The notes beneath the pieces are model-generated. The model was not told the origin of the DNA, searched no databases, and worked only from the letters and a program-made list of their open reading frames with translations. 64,000 bases of DNA from Pyropia yezoensis (taxonomy: Eukaryota > Rhodophyta > Bangiophyceae > Bangiales > Bangiaceae). Position numbers and translations under genes: made by a program. This document shows positions 22,782-34,260 of the stretch, piece by piece (position 1 is the stretch's first letter; every line of letters begins with the position of its first letter). The DNA is taken from contig CM020620.1 in NCBI GenBank assembly GCA_009829735.1, positions 15,028,792 through 15,092,791 on the forward strand, given 5' to 3'.

Positions 22782-24900
22782 ATGCCTCCCGGTGCGAGCG
22801 TGGTGCCCTCGCCGGAGAGGCGAACGGGCTCATGGCTGTACGTGGCCGTGGACTCCGACTCCGGCCGCATGCACTGCTGGGGGGAGGGGTGCCACTGGAG
22901 CAACTCCTACAACAAGACCAGGGCGAAGGAGCATCTGACGGGCTGCACCGCCGCCAAACGGTCGTTTCCAGAGATGATGGGTGTGATCTCTCCGACTTCG
23001 ACCTCTCCCGGTGCCCCCCCCCCCGCTACGACTGAGCAATTGCACGAGTGGCGATTGCTGTGGGTGGAGGCGATGTGTGAGTCGTGCCTGCCGTTGAGCT
23101 TCTTTGAAACGGCGTCGTGGCGGGCGGCTATTATGGCGGTGAGTTTTGGTCGGTTTGCCGGCCCAGGTGATCGCCGCGTGCTGGCGTCCACGTACGTCCC
23201 ACTTGTGGCAGCCAAGTCGGACAGCGGCGCGGATCCGGGAGGCGGACTCGTCAGCTGTTTCTATGGATGGAGCAACAGTCAACCGTCAAAGTGTGTACAA
23301 CTTTGTAACTTTGGCGCTGCTGTATGCCAACACCCGATTGGGCACCGTTTCCCCGACAAGTGACAACCTATTGAGCGCTCTCAAGAGCTCTTTTAATGAG
23401 CCAATCATGGCAATGGCCCGTGCTGCCGCCAGCACGGGGGGGGCTGGGGGGGCGCCTGTGCCGCGCTGGCGACGGCTCCTTGAGGAACGCGCTCCAGCGG
23501 TCGTGACTGACTCACCAAGCGCCATGGTCCGGATGCGGAGCACCAGTGTGAGTGATGGGACTTTCGTCTTCGGCTACGGCTGCGCCGCCCACGCCGGGAA
23601 TCTCGTCGCTCAAGACGTCGCCAAGCTCCCGCCGTTTTCGCTGGCGCTGCGTAACTCTCTGTGCGCCACCGTATTCTTTTTACGCTGTGGACGCCCTCGA
23701 ACGTTGCATGCCGACACGGTGGCAAGGTCGGTGGAGCCGGGGCGGCGGGCTGTGCGGGGCCTGCAGGCCTACAGCCGGACGCGATGGGTGGGGGAAGCCC
23801 GCACAATTTCAGCCATGGAGGAGAATATCCCCGCGCTACGCCACACCCTTTTTGCCAACACCCTCTCCGCCAACCCGTTCGACGTGCCTGACAGCGTTAC
23901 GGAGGCCCTGGAGGCTCCGAGCCGTGCGGCCATTGGCCAATCGACCTCGTTCCTGAAGACGTTGGCTGCCGTGGTCGCCCTGCTGGAGGCAGATGCAGCG
24001 CCCCTGTCATCTTACGCTGGGCTATTTGCGACCCTCCGCTCATCGCTGGACACGCACTTCATCGAGCTCCCGCCGACCACTCGAGCGGGGCTGCAGCGCA
24101 GCTTGTCGGCGCGTTTTGCCTCATTCTCTGATCCCCTTGTAGCACTGGCCTACTACCTGGACGGATTCTGGAGCCCCGCCCGAGGGCGGCTCGCTGGTCT
24201 TGTGTGGACTGTCCGGGAGGGAGCGGCGGGTCGTACACTGCCAGAGATGCGGGACGCGGCGATTCTTTCCTTGGCAGACGGGGATGCCGCCAGGGCTGCC
24301 CAGCTGCAGGCCGAGCTGAGCGAATTCCTCGCCTTCGCCGCACAGCCGTCGCGGGCGGACAGCTGGCGGCGCCTGCACCCCAGGAGCTGGTGGCGCCTAT
24401 ACGGTGAGCGCTTTGTGCTCTGGCACCCCATTTGCCTACGTCTGTTTTCTTATCCCGCATCAGCGACAGGGGGAGAGCGGGCTTTCAAGCGCCTGCATCA
24501 GGTTCACACCACGAGGCGCAATCGCTTGTCCCCCGGCCTCGTGGACCAGTTGACGCGCATTGCCTTTAACAACTCCCAGTTGCGTCGCCCCGACCCCGTG
24601 ACAGCTTTTTCGCGTTCGGCAACGGAGGTCAAGCTGTGTCGTTTTTTTTTGCCTGTGGATGAGCCTAACGAGGGGGGGGGGGGAGGAGACGTTGTTGAAA
24701 CGGGAGGGGGTGGGGGGGGGATCGTGGTAGCAGGGGGTGCGGGGGGGCTGGGTGTTGACGGTGGGGCCCTTCCTGACGCAGGAGCTCCAGCGCTGGCAGC
24801 AGGTGGTGGTGGGTTGGATGCTTGGGGGGAGGAGGAGGACGTCCCCCCTGACATTGACCCAGGTGATGTGGATGCCATCGTTGCGCAGCTGTTGCTATGA
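22782..24900 (+). pseudogene. hAT-family transposase, one frameshift
   Basis: The ATG at 22782 opens a frame with a BED-like zinc finger (HCWGEGCHW ... RAKEHLTGC) at residues about 30-50, and then LSFFETASWRAAI, typical of hAT proteins before the catalytic core. This frame runs to about 23230. The protein continues in the +1 frame from about 23230: AVSMDGATVNRQSVYNFV resembles the first catalytic-Asp region. It ends at TGA 24898-24900. The C-terminal hAT dimerisation block is clear (SATGGERAFKRLH, then RRNRLSPGLVDQLTRIAFNN). The tail is Gly-rich and acidic. No intron fits the junction, so a one-base indel is likely and the copy is probably dead unless the base is a sequencing error. An AATAAA lies at 24903. 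Terminal inverted repeats were not found. Confidence 0.8.
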
Positions 24901-24974
24901 GGAATAAACATATCGGTAGTGCCTGTCGCTGCAGCAGACAAAAATCAAGCCGCCGCCGACTCCAGGTTATCTCT

Positions 24975-25435
24975 CACACCCCCGGGAGACACCCTCCCCG
25001 CCCGCCCCGCCGCCCCGACCGCCTCTCCGCAGCACCCCAGGGTGGCGCTGGCAGGAGACCGACGCGGGCGCTGGCGGAGGGTAGAGTAGGAAGAAAGGGG
25101 ACGCCAAAAGGTAGGGCGACCCTTCGGCGAGGGCCCCGCGACGGGTGAGAGGCGGGCGTGCGGCGAGATTCAGCGAGTCAGCCGCTGACGCCAACAATAA
25201 AAAAGAGGGGCACACCCTCCCCGCCCGCCCCGCCACCCCCCCCGCCTCTCCACAGCACCCAACGGTGGCGCCGGCAGGAGACCGACGCGGGCGCTGGCGT
25301 AGGGCAGGGTAGGAAGAAAGGGGACGCCAACAGGTAAGGCGACCCACCCGCGAGCGCCCCGCGACGGTTGAGAGGCGGGCGTGCGGCAAGAATCAGCGAG
25401 TCAGCCGCCGACGCCAACAATAAAAGAGGTGGGGG
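24975..25435. repeat. two tandem copies of a 223-bp unit
   Basis: The segment beginning ACCCTCCCCGCCCGCCCCG at 24991 recurs at 25214, and CCAACAATAAAA recurs at 25191 and 25414. Both give a period of 223 bp with only modest divergence. It follows the hAT ORF directly and may be its 3' subterminal region. Confidence 0.8.
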
Positions 25436-28294
25436 GGGCGCGGAGAAACAGGAGGGGATTCCTGGAGGTGCAAGGAACGACACGGGTTTGTCAGCGCCGC
25501 TACACGCCGGGGTCTGCCCGACCGGGCGGGGCACCGCGCGCAACGTGTCGCGAGGGCACACCCCCCCCCCCCCCGCTACCTCACACCCCCTCCACCCCCC
25601 GTAGCACCCCACGGCGGCGCTCGCTGCCGTCGCGGCGGTCGGACCGGCCGTGGCGCGTTGGACAAGCGGGTCATGGCTGTGCCACTGCCGGTCCACTTAC
25701 TCCCAACCTAGCACGAGGCCCGCATCTACTTAATATCCTGCCGTACACCCCCCCCTCCCCGCCGGACTGGCGTCCCCCACAGCGTCCGACAGCATACATG
25801 TCGGTCCCGCGGGGTGCACCCGCGTACAAACTCGATGCCACTCACAGGATAGATGACATTCTGAATGATGGGGAGGTCGGAGTGGAGACTCACCAGACCA
25901 GCGCACAGGAAGTACGGAGCCCGTGCGCGGGGGAAAAGTCGGCAGCAAGGGGGTTCTGCGACACAGCAGAGTCAGGTATGATTGCGACGTTGCTGCAGGG
26001 CGCCGTGGGCTATCGACGAGGGTGTCGACTCGGACTTGCTGCGAGTGGAGAGGCCGGCGGGCTCCTCAACGGTGCGCGTGACCCCACTGCGTCCTACTTG
26101 CGCGACCTCTTCGCAAAGAGTCAAAGAAAGAGTCACCAGGGGGGGGGGGGGGGGGGGGGGGAAAGGGAGCATCAACGCTGCCGACCCGTACACTGTCAAC
26201 GAGCCCCCAACGTCGTGGGCGCGCTGGGAAGGCGGGCGTGGCCGCAACTGGACAGACGCCGCCCACCACTCGCGCTGGTCCAAGATTTTTTTGTGGCCTC
26301 GCAGGCAGAGGACAGCAAAGTGACGAGTTGCGCCGGATGAAAGGAGGGGGTGGAGGAGAGGACACCTCTCGCTCGAGGCGCCTCTCTCCACGCCGGCACG
26401 CCGCGGAACGTACTCGCGCCGGCATCGGATGGCCTGGGAGGACGGGAGGGGAACGGGTGGTGGGAAGTCTATCTCGGCGGCGCAAGTAATTGGGTGGGCG
26501 GGTGCTCGCTGGGGAGGGGGCGGCCGAGGGTCCTGCGACGGGTGTCCTTTTTTGGAAAAAATGATCTGGCGACTCGCAGACTGGTGACGCGGGCCAAGTC
26601 ACGCGATTCCACGAGAATCCGAACGGCGGGCGCCGGCAAAGCCCATGCTGCCGCCCGGCGCATGCGGCGGGGGAGTCGAGGGTGAAGAGCGAGGCGAACC
26701 ATGGCAGCCGCGACGCGTCGGCCTCTCAGGGTGGCACCCCGGTGGCACCCCGTGCAAGGGGGTGCGCGTGTGTGGATGATGCACGTAGGTCCCTCTGCAG
26801 TCTCGTTGCAACAATGGGGCTGCATGCCGCGGCATGCTCCACGAAAATCTCGCACGGCGGCATACGGCGGGTAGCACCTTAACAGCCTTGACGGGTTGGT
26901 CCCCCACCGCCTACACCGCAAGCACAAAAAAAACACCGAAAGTATCAAACTCAACGCGCCCAAATTGCCATGGCAAGCTCTAATCGACCGATAACTCTCA
27001 GGATCTGCCGCGAACTGTCTTCGAAATGTACAGTTCTGCTCAAAGCCAGCTCCCGATTCAACCAGTTCGCCTTTGGTGTACCTCGAATGCACCACCACTC
27101 CATCGTGTGGCCCACACCGCACGACCTCTGGCGATCTCAGAGACACTCCACCAGGCCCATGCACTGGAAAATTTGCAGGTGTCATGTGCATCGATGTCAT
27201 GCCGACAACGTTGAGCCCTCCATTGGCGACCACAAGGCGTCGTGTGCACGTGTCCCAGGAAGGCATCAGATATGCGAGTTATACACAGCCCGCCAAGGCT
27301 GCACACGGTGCATAATCTTCAGATTAACGTTGATTCTGTGAGAGCCGTCCGATAATCCAAGTCATGACTGTGCGGTTGGAGCGATACAAGTGGGCATCGG
27401 AGAGGCCTGTGGGACGGATTTGGGCGTCTCTCAGTGCCTGGCCTCTTGAGTTTCGGTCAAAAGACAGAGTTTTGTCATCGCTTCATTGCTTCTGCGTGGA
27501 GGGCCACGGAGCGCCGACGAGACCGCTTGAAGGCGAAGCTGTCGTATTTTGGGCATGTAGCCCATGTCTCGACCTCAAGTACATTGCGGTCACGAGCACC
27601 CCCGATAGTCCATGTACAGTCAGTATTGGGCATTGTCCCGGGCTGTGGCACGGCTGACAGAACTGTATGACTTGCCGCGGCCTCTGCTACTTTTAGCAAC
27701 GATCGGCGATTCTCGCAGTGTAGATCCATGTGTAAGACCAGGATAGTCGATCGATCGTGACTGAGTATTGTCACGGACGTGACAATATCCAGTCAGACAA
27801 TACCCAATACATACTGTACTATCGCGATAGCAGCACCAATGAGGTGCTCTCACGTGGCACACGTGGCGTTCTAAATGACCATTTCAGACCATTAGTCTCA
27901 CGTTGGTGGGTACGCTCTTAGGCACGCCCCACGACCACGGGTTGCCCAACGATCCGGTGGGCGGAGGTGGGCCGAAATCTCGAGACAAGTGCGCTCCACT
28001 CCGGAGCTGTACCTGGACCTGGATCAAACGAGCCTGGGTAGCCTCGAAGCTACCTACCGGTACAGAAGTACTGCACAGCGTGCGGCGCCGAGGTCGAGTC
28101 ACGATAGCCGCTTACGAATAATCGCCCGTGTTCCTCACCCTCTTTCACCGAGTGCGACGCGCCGCTGCAGCTGGGCGATTGATTTGCGTCCCTCTCTTCA
28201 CCCACCGTACATAGAACCCCCCCCTCGTTGGCCCAAGTCCTCCTTTCCCTCAAGAGAATGATCAACAGCTACCCCCTCCCTACGTACTCCCTTC
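25436..28294. other. gene-free region
   Basis: No ORF here resembles a protein. The first half is GC-rich with a 23-base G run at 26139-26161. From about 26,880 to 28,140 the base composition drops towards normal GC and ORFs are short. That stretch holds a MITE-like inverted repeat at 27603-27829. Confidence 0.45.
27603..27829. repeat. MITE-like inverted repeat with internal palindrome
   Basis: GTACAGT ... TATTGGG ... ATTGTC at 27614-27637 is inverted at 27796-27819 (21 of 24 positions), and a CGATAGT-type extension lies outside both arms. A perfect hairpin with stem TATTGTCACG and a two-base loop lies at 27766-27787. The 0.2-kb length and the lack of coding fit a miniature transposon. Confidence 0.6.
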
Positions 28295-30547
28295 ATGCAA
28301 GGACCTCAGCGAATGAAGACGATGACCACCCCGGGGGGGCCCGCCAAACGCGACCGCCCCCACCAACGGGCGGCGGCGCAGGCCGTGGGGCCCCACCCAC
28401 CGGTGGCGGTGGTGGCAAAGGCGGCGGCTGTGGGCTCCCGCCGCCGCCGCTGGGGGATGCCAGGGGCAGTGGTGGTGGCGGCCGCAGCCGTTGTCGCCGC
28501 CGTTGCAGCCGTCGACCGGCACGTCCTTGTTCTCCCCGCCGGGCGGATGGTGGTGGCTTGGTTGGGATGGGGGGGCGGCGGCGACGACGTCGTGGGGCAC
28601 GCGGCCGCAGCTGCCGGCGCTGCCGGCGGGGGCGCCAAGGCCGCCGCCCTGGCCCCCCCCCCGCCGCTGGGCGCGTCGTTTCGACTTCCCCTGGACGCGA
28701 CGCCCGCGCCAGGCGAGACGGTCAACGTGCCGAGGACACTGGCGGCGCTGGTGCTGCCTCGCCTCCCCCCTCCGCCCTTGCCCCTGCCGCTGCCCAAGAA
28801 GCCGCCCCCGGTGCCCCGCTCGGTCGGGGCGGCCCCGCCACCGTCACCGGCACCGTCGCCGCCGCAGGTGGCCATTGCCCTTTACGTGGCCGGGAGCTTC
28901 CGCAAGTTCGCCGTGACACCCACCCACCTGCGCGTCACCCACTGCCTTGTTGGCGGCACCGCGGTGCCCCTGTCCCATCAGTACGAAGGGGTGTGGGTTT
29001 GTTCCGTTGAGGCGGGAGTGGTGGCGGGGCTGACCCGGGGGGACCCCCTGTCGGTCCTCGTTGATGCGGACGAGCCGCTGGTGAGGGGCAACTGGACGGC
29101 GGTACGGGAAGAGGTGGCCCGGGGGGTGGCCCGGATGGAACGGATTCCGGCTTTGGGGGGGGGCGTCACGGGGGGTTTGGCTGTCACGACCGCCGCCCGT
29201 TGGGGGGAGACGGTCAACGTGGACCCGCCCGCCGCTGCCGCCGCCGCCGCCGCCGCAGCCGCCGCCGCACAAGCAGCCGCCGGGGCCAGTGCCCCCACGG
29301 CGGTGACCCCCGCCGTAACGGCGACGACGGGCGTCTACCGGGTGTGCGCGAAGATGCAGTCCATCTACCCGCCCGCCGTGGCGGTGGCGTGGATGGAGTA
29401 CCACGCCCGCCTGGGCGTTGACCGCCTCTTCCTCTACTCCAACGTGGCCAACAGCACGGCCGTGGCGGCGGCGGTCGCCGCTGCCCCCCGCGGCGTGCGC
29501 GACGCGATTGAGGTGGTCCACTGGCCGTGGCCGCAGGCGGAAGTGGCGGGGACCAACCTGTTTCTCGCCGCCGCCCGTGGGCGCTGCCGGTGGGTGCTCC
29601 TCTTTGATGTCGACGAGTGGCTGCTGGTGCGGGAGTCGGAGCTGCCGCCGCCGTCGCGGCCGGGCCGCCGCTACCGCCACGGCCACGGTAGGCGTGGCGG
29701 TGGTGGTCGTGGTGGTCGTGGTGGTCGTGGTGGTCGTGGCGGTGGTGGCGACGGTGGTGGTGGTGGTGGTGGCCGCGGCAGTGGCGTCGGAGAGGAGGAG
29801 GAGGTGGTGGGGGAGCCGCAGCTGCCACCGATGCTGCGCGCGCTGTCCGCCCTCAACGCGTCGACCGGCGTGTCGGCCTTTACTGTTCCGTCTGTGATGA
29901 TGGGCTCGGGCGGGCGGGTGGCCGACGCCCACCGCCCCTATCCCGACGTGTACACCCACCGGCTGGTCGACGCGGTGGCGCCGTGCAAGGCGCTGGCGCG
30001 CACCACCGACACCTTTCCGCTCACGCACACGCACACGCTGGAAATGCGGGTGACCCGGTCGCGGATGACCATGGTGCCGGGCGCGGTGCTGCGGCTGCCG
30101 CCATCCCCGGCCGGCGCCGTCAGCGCCGACGGCCAGGACAGTGACAGCGACGACGGCGACGACAACGCCGACGACGACGCCGCCGGGGAGCCGCTCGCCC
30201 CCCTGGTCATGGCGCACTATGGCTACCGCAGCTGGGAGGAGGAGGTGGCCAAGCGGTCTGCCGGGCGGGCGGCGGAGAATGTGGACACCTGGTGGTACCC
30301 CAACGTCGCCCGGGCGGGGGTGGCGCTCCCCGCCAACGCGTCGGCCGCCGACCGCCGCGACGCTCACCTGTCGCTGGTCGGCCAGGCGGGGTGGGGGGAA
30401 ATGCGCGACGCGTGGCGCGCCGTGATGCGGCGGCCGTGGCGGCCGCCAGTGGTTGTCGCTGCCGACGCAGACGCCGCCGGGCTGGCCGACTGGGTGGACG
30501 CGCCGAGCCTCATCCCCCGGGCCAACCCCCTCGTGAGGGCGACGTGA
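28295..30547 (+). CDS. family-92-like glycosyltransferase, type II membrane protein
   Basis: A single 750-codon ORF begins at ATG 28295. Residues about 53-72 are a hydrophobic Ala/Val segment, which would make this a Golgi-type signal anchor. A Pro-rich stem follows. The catalytic domain starts near residue 348 with KMQSIYPPAVAVAWMEYHA and LGVDRLFLYSN, a conserved GT92/DUF23-type opening. The metal-binding-like DxD motif is DVDEW at residues 438-442. Later blocks (HRLVDAVAPCKA, VMAHYGYRSW) also fit. The family transfers sugars, such as galactose, onto glycans; the donor and acceptor here cannot be predicted. A Gly/Arg/Asp-rich insertion at about 466-505 is low complexity. The related Glyco_tranf_2_4 family is a possible alternative. 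Confidence 0.8.
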   Translation: MQGPQRMKTMTTPGGPAKRDRPHQRAAAQAVGPHPPVAVVAKAAAVGSRRRRWGMPGAVVVAAAAVVAAVAAVDRHVLVLPAGRMVVAWLGWGGGGDDVVGHAAAAAGAAGGGAKAAALAPPPPLGASFRLPLDATPAPGETVNVPRTLAALVLPRLPPPPLPLPLPKKPPPVPRSVGAAPPPSPAPSPPQVAIALYVAGSFRKFAVTPTHLRVTHCLVGGTAVPLSHQYEGVWVCSVEAGVVAGLTRGDPLSVLVDADEPLVRGNWTAVREEVARGVARMERIPALGGGVTGGLAVTTAARWGETVNVDPPAAAAAAAAAAAAAQAAAGASAPTAVTPAVTATTGVYRVCAKMQSIYPPAVAVAWMEYHARLGVDRLFLYSNVANSTAVAAAVAAAPRGVRDAIEVVHWPWPQAEVAGTNLFLAAARGRCRWVLLFDVDEWLLVRESELPPPSRPGRRYRHGHGRRGGGGRGGRGGRGGRGGGGDGGGGGGGRGSGVGEEEEVVGEPQLPPMLRALSALNASTGVSAFTVPSVMMGSGGRVADAHRPYPDVYTHRLVDAVAPCKALARTTDTFPLTHTHTLEMRVTRSRMTMVPGAVLRLPPSPAGAVSADGQDSDSDDGDDNADDDAAGEPLAPLVMAHYGYRSWEEEVAKRSAGRAAENVDTWWYPNVARAGVALPANASAADRRDAHLSLVGQAGWGEMRDAWRAVMRRPWRPPVVVAADADAAGLADWVDAPSLIPRANPLVRAT

Positions 30548-30976
30548 GAGACGCTACGGCGGTAGCTAAATAGGTAGCATGGGTGGGGTGGGTGGCGGTG
30601 GCCGCCCCCCCTTGACTTCGCATAAAAAAGTGGTCCGCCAGACAGCAGCCACCGCTCGTCCGCACCACTGCACTGCCTCAAAGTCTGTAGCGATCTAAAA
30701 AACGTTCCAGATTCGGTCCGAGACTCTGAGAAGGGATTGGGACTCGTCAGCGGAACAAAAAAGACTCCTATCCTCTCCGCGAGACCCAGAGCGTTTGAGA
30801 CTTCCCGGCCACCAGTCTTTTTCTCTCTCTGGACAGACGGGATATCTTTTCCTCTCTTCTACTGCTGCAATTCCCCATTCCTCTTGCTTGGGACGACCGA
30901 TTCCGCAGCGCGCGCCTCACATTTCGGGACACCTATCCGAGGCGTGCAGGAGTTGCACGGCGGTGATCGCGTACCC
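30548..30976. other. intergenic
   Basis: This stretch is lower in GC than its neighbours. No gene was seen. It should hold the 3' end of the glycosyltransferase transcript and the promoter of the next ORF. Confidence 0.4.
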
Positions 30977-31561
30977 ATGCCGCGTGACCCGCCCTCCGAC
31001 GCCGTCACGTCGTTCGCCATCGACTTAGACCGTAGTGCATGCTCCTCCCCCTAGCCCCGTCCGCCCCCGCCCACCTCCACCTCCACTACCACCATCGGCT
31101 CGTCCTCCCTGTCGCCGGCCGCCACGGCAGCCGCCGCCGCAGTCGCCGACCGCCACGCCCTGTCCGTGGCGGTCTCCCACCGCTCAGCGTTTGAGCGGTG
31201 GGCGCCCGCGCAGGCGTGCCCGGGCGTTGACCGCTCCAGCCTCCACCGGCCGCCGCTGACGCCCGCGCCCACCGTCGCCGGGCGGAGGGGGGAGCTGGGG
31301 GGGTCGGCGGTGGGCCGCGCGGCGATCGCCCTCGGCGCTGCTGCCAATGCTGACCAGTTGGCCCTTCACGGTGCGCCGTCTTCACTTCGGCGGGCGGTGG
31401 AAATGGCCTGCTGGCGAGTGCGTGCGGTGGCCACCATGATTGTTGTCGCGTGGGCGGCGGTGGTGCACGTGGCGTGGGAGCGGGCGTCTGAGGGGGCGGG
31501 AGGGACGTCTTTGCCTATCGAGCCCTTCCCCGCTCGCTGGGGCTCTCTGGGTCTTATTTGA
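30977..31561 (+). pseudogene. small hypothetical membrane protein with in-frame TAG
   Basis: The ATG at 30977 opens a frame with strongly G/C-ending codons. It is interrupted by TAG at 31052-31054, within a run of C. The same frame then stays open to 31561 and keeps a coding-like pattern (ADRHALSVAVSHRSAFERW, then hydrophobic VATMIVVAWAAVVHVAW). Either a small indel in the C run shifts the true frame, or the gene is dead. I do not recognise the product. Confidence 0.35.
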
Positions 31562-32580
31562 TGTCTGACTGGTTTCGACCTGCCCCCCCTGCTGTCCATT
31601 TCTTCTCTGTGTCCTTTACATGCGTTCCTTGGTCCCTTTGCCTCTATAGCCCCTCACTTCTTTACGCGCCGGCAGGGCGGGCTGCCAGCATCCCGATGGA
31701 CATTATGAAGTAAGGGGCTGGGTGCCTGTTTCGTGCTCGTGAGTGTGGGGGGGGGGGGCATCGGTATGCAGTGAGCGGTCGAGAACTTAGTGGGGGTGAC
31801 CGATTGGTAGGCAGTGAAGTGGTCAATACCACTGTACGGCACAAGAGCTGAGTGCGATGTGGGGGACTCTTTTTTGACGCTCCTCCCTTTACTCGCTGCT
31901 TGCCATGATTGTTCCTCTCCATCCTGCTTCTTCTGCCTGCTGTCTGCCGCCTGTCTTCCACCACTCTGTCCACCATCTTCTCACCACCCTCTCCCCCCTT
32001 CCTAGTAGATCACTTCGGCCCCTTCTTCCCGTGGAGGCGGGTTGGGCGGTGCGGAGTCAGTGTACTGAGCACTGGGATTTAGACATGTAAAAAAAAGTGG
32101 TGTCTGTCCATCAATGACCAATCCCGGACAACAGCCCTGGAGGCTTCAGAACACTCTTCTCAAGATCTCTTTTTCTCTCCGCTCCCTCATATCCTTTAGT
32201 GGGGTATCTTTGACGGCTGGTGGCAAGACGTTTTCAAGTTCTCTCTCCACGGATATCTCATCTGTCATTTTTGCGCTTTTCAGGAAGTGCCGTGACCGCG
32301 TTGAGATCCCAGATCCGCCGTCAACCGACGGCTGCGCGCTCAGCCGTGCGCGTGAGACCGTCGCTGTCTGCGACGGCAACCTTTCCCCCCACGGTGGCCG
32401 ACGGCCGTGGGCCGCGACCGCCACCGTGGCGTGACCCCGACGCCCCCCACCGCTGCCCTCCCGCACCCCCCCCCCCCCCTTCTTCCCACGCCACCACCCT
32501 CTCCACTCCCCTTCCGAAGTTGTCGTCTCTTCCTTCGCCCCCCCCCCTCTTGGCCGTCGCCACCCCGCGCAATCCAGCGT
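31562..32580. other. intergenic
   Basis: No coding region is supported. C-rich runs near 32450-32630 precede the next gene. Confidence 0.4.
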
Positions 32581-33819
32581 ATGGAGCACAGCCATGGCCT
32601 CCCCCCCGCCCCCCCCCCCCCCGCCCCCCTACCGTCGGCCGTCTACGTCCTGACCCTTCAGGACGGGAACATTGCCGACGAGCCGTCCTCGACCCGCACC
32701 GCCGTCGTTGCCGCCGGCACCTGCGCGGCCTGGGCGCTGCGCGCCGCGGCCGAGGCGGTCGACGCCCACGGCGTGTGGGGGGACGGCTGACGGGAGCCGA
32801 CGGGCTTTGTCACCCACAGCGTCGTCAAGACGGCGGCCGCCGCCGCTCGAGACGGGTGCCGGCTGGTGGACCTGCGGGACCGGGAGTGCGCCTACTGCCG
32901 TGTGACCCTGCAGGTGCTGGACGGCGTGCGGCCGCTGGGGAAGGGGAAGGGGGGGGGGGAGGGAGTGGGCGTGCGCGTGGGCGTGGCCGCCGACGGGTGG
33001 GCGGCCACCCCCAATGACCGCTCGCTGGCGGCGGTGCAGGACGCCTGCTTGGCGTCAGACGCCGAAGACGAAGACGATGACGACGGCGATGAGGAGGACG
33101 CGGCTGACGACGGGGGCGGCCACGACGCGGACGAAAACGCGGGCGCCGACGCCCGCACGGGGGGGGGGGGGGCGTGGACCCCCTCACCGCCCCGCTGCCG
33201 CGCAACGACGTTGCCACCGCCGCCCGCATCGCCTTTGCCCGCGACGCCCTCTTCCGCGCACCCCCTGGGGAGCGGCGGCAGCTCCTGCGGGACCGCACCA
33301 CCACCGGCGGCACGCCGGCGATCGCCGTCCCCCCTCCCCCCCCACCCCCCCCGCCCACCCCGTCTACATCCTGACCATTGAGCGGGGCGACGTGTACGGC
33401 CGCGACGGCGCGTCGTCGGCGGTGGTGGGCGCCTACGGCACGGCGGCGGCGGCGCTCGGCGCGGCGCCCGCCGCCATGGACGCCCAGGCGGCGGGGGAGC
33501 ACGTGCACTGGCGGGAGGGGGGGGGGTCCGCCGAGCGGTGGGGCGCCCCCGCCTGCGCCGCCGCCGCCGTCGTCACCGACGTGGCGGCGGTGGTGGACGG
33601 CGCGGCGCTCATTGACATGCCCGGCGACTGCGCCTACACCCGCCTGCGGGTGTGGGTGTGTGGGGTGGCGGGGGCGGCCAAGCGCCCGCGTGCCCCCGCC
33701 GCCGCCGCCTCCCCCCCCCCCCGCCGCCGCCGCCGGTGCGGCCGCTGCGGCCGCCGGCGCCGGCGCCGGCGCCGCCCGCGCCTGCGCCACCCGCGCCGGC
33801 GCCAGCGACCCCCGCACCG

Positions 33820-33862
<43 letters not shown>

Positions 33863-34260
33863 CGCCGCCGTCGCCGCCGCGGCCGGCGCCGGTGCCGCGC
33901 ATCCCCACGGGGCAGCCGTGCAACTTTGCGGGCGCCCGCTGCGCCGACGGGCTGGTGTGCCGGCTGGGCGCGGGCGGCCCCGCGGGGGTGGCGACGTGCC
34001 GCTACTATGTGCGCCCCCGTGCGGCGTGTGACAATGCCGAGGCGCTGTCCTGGAACGAGTACACGTGCACGGGGGGTGTGTGCACGGCCAACAAGTGCTT
34101 GCGTGAGCGCGGGGGGGCGCGCTGGGGTGCGGTCCTCCGCGGCTGCGGGTCGTCGGTTTTGGTCGATGACGGTCGCAGACACCACCGCCGTGCGGTGTTG
34201 ACGCGTGGTGAGGTGGGGGTTGGCGTTCGGGAGGACGCTATTTGTCTCTTCCATCCATAA
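32581..34260 (+). pseudogene. two-copy VY[IV]LT-domain protein with Cys-rich tail, frame broken
   Basis: From ATG 32581 the product reads SAVYVLTLQDGNIADEPSS and continues to VDAHGVWGDG. It meets TGA at 32788-32790 and stays open in frame with FVTHSVVKTAAAAARDG, ECAYCRVTLQVL and a long Asp/Glu linker. After a G run at 33158-33171 the frame shifts (TAAPLPRNDVATAARIAF-like stretch). After a C run near 33345 it shifts again into a second domain copy (PVYILTIERGDVYGRDGASS ... DCAYTRLRVWVCG). After another C run near 33715 it shifts into a Pro-rich linker and a Cys-rich module (GQPCNFAGARCADGLVC ... CTGGVCTANKCL), ending at 34260. Aligning the copies, the TGA sits where the second copy has Trp. 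The domain family is unknown to me. Confidence 0.5.
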
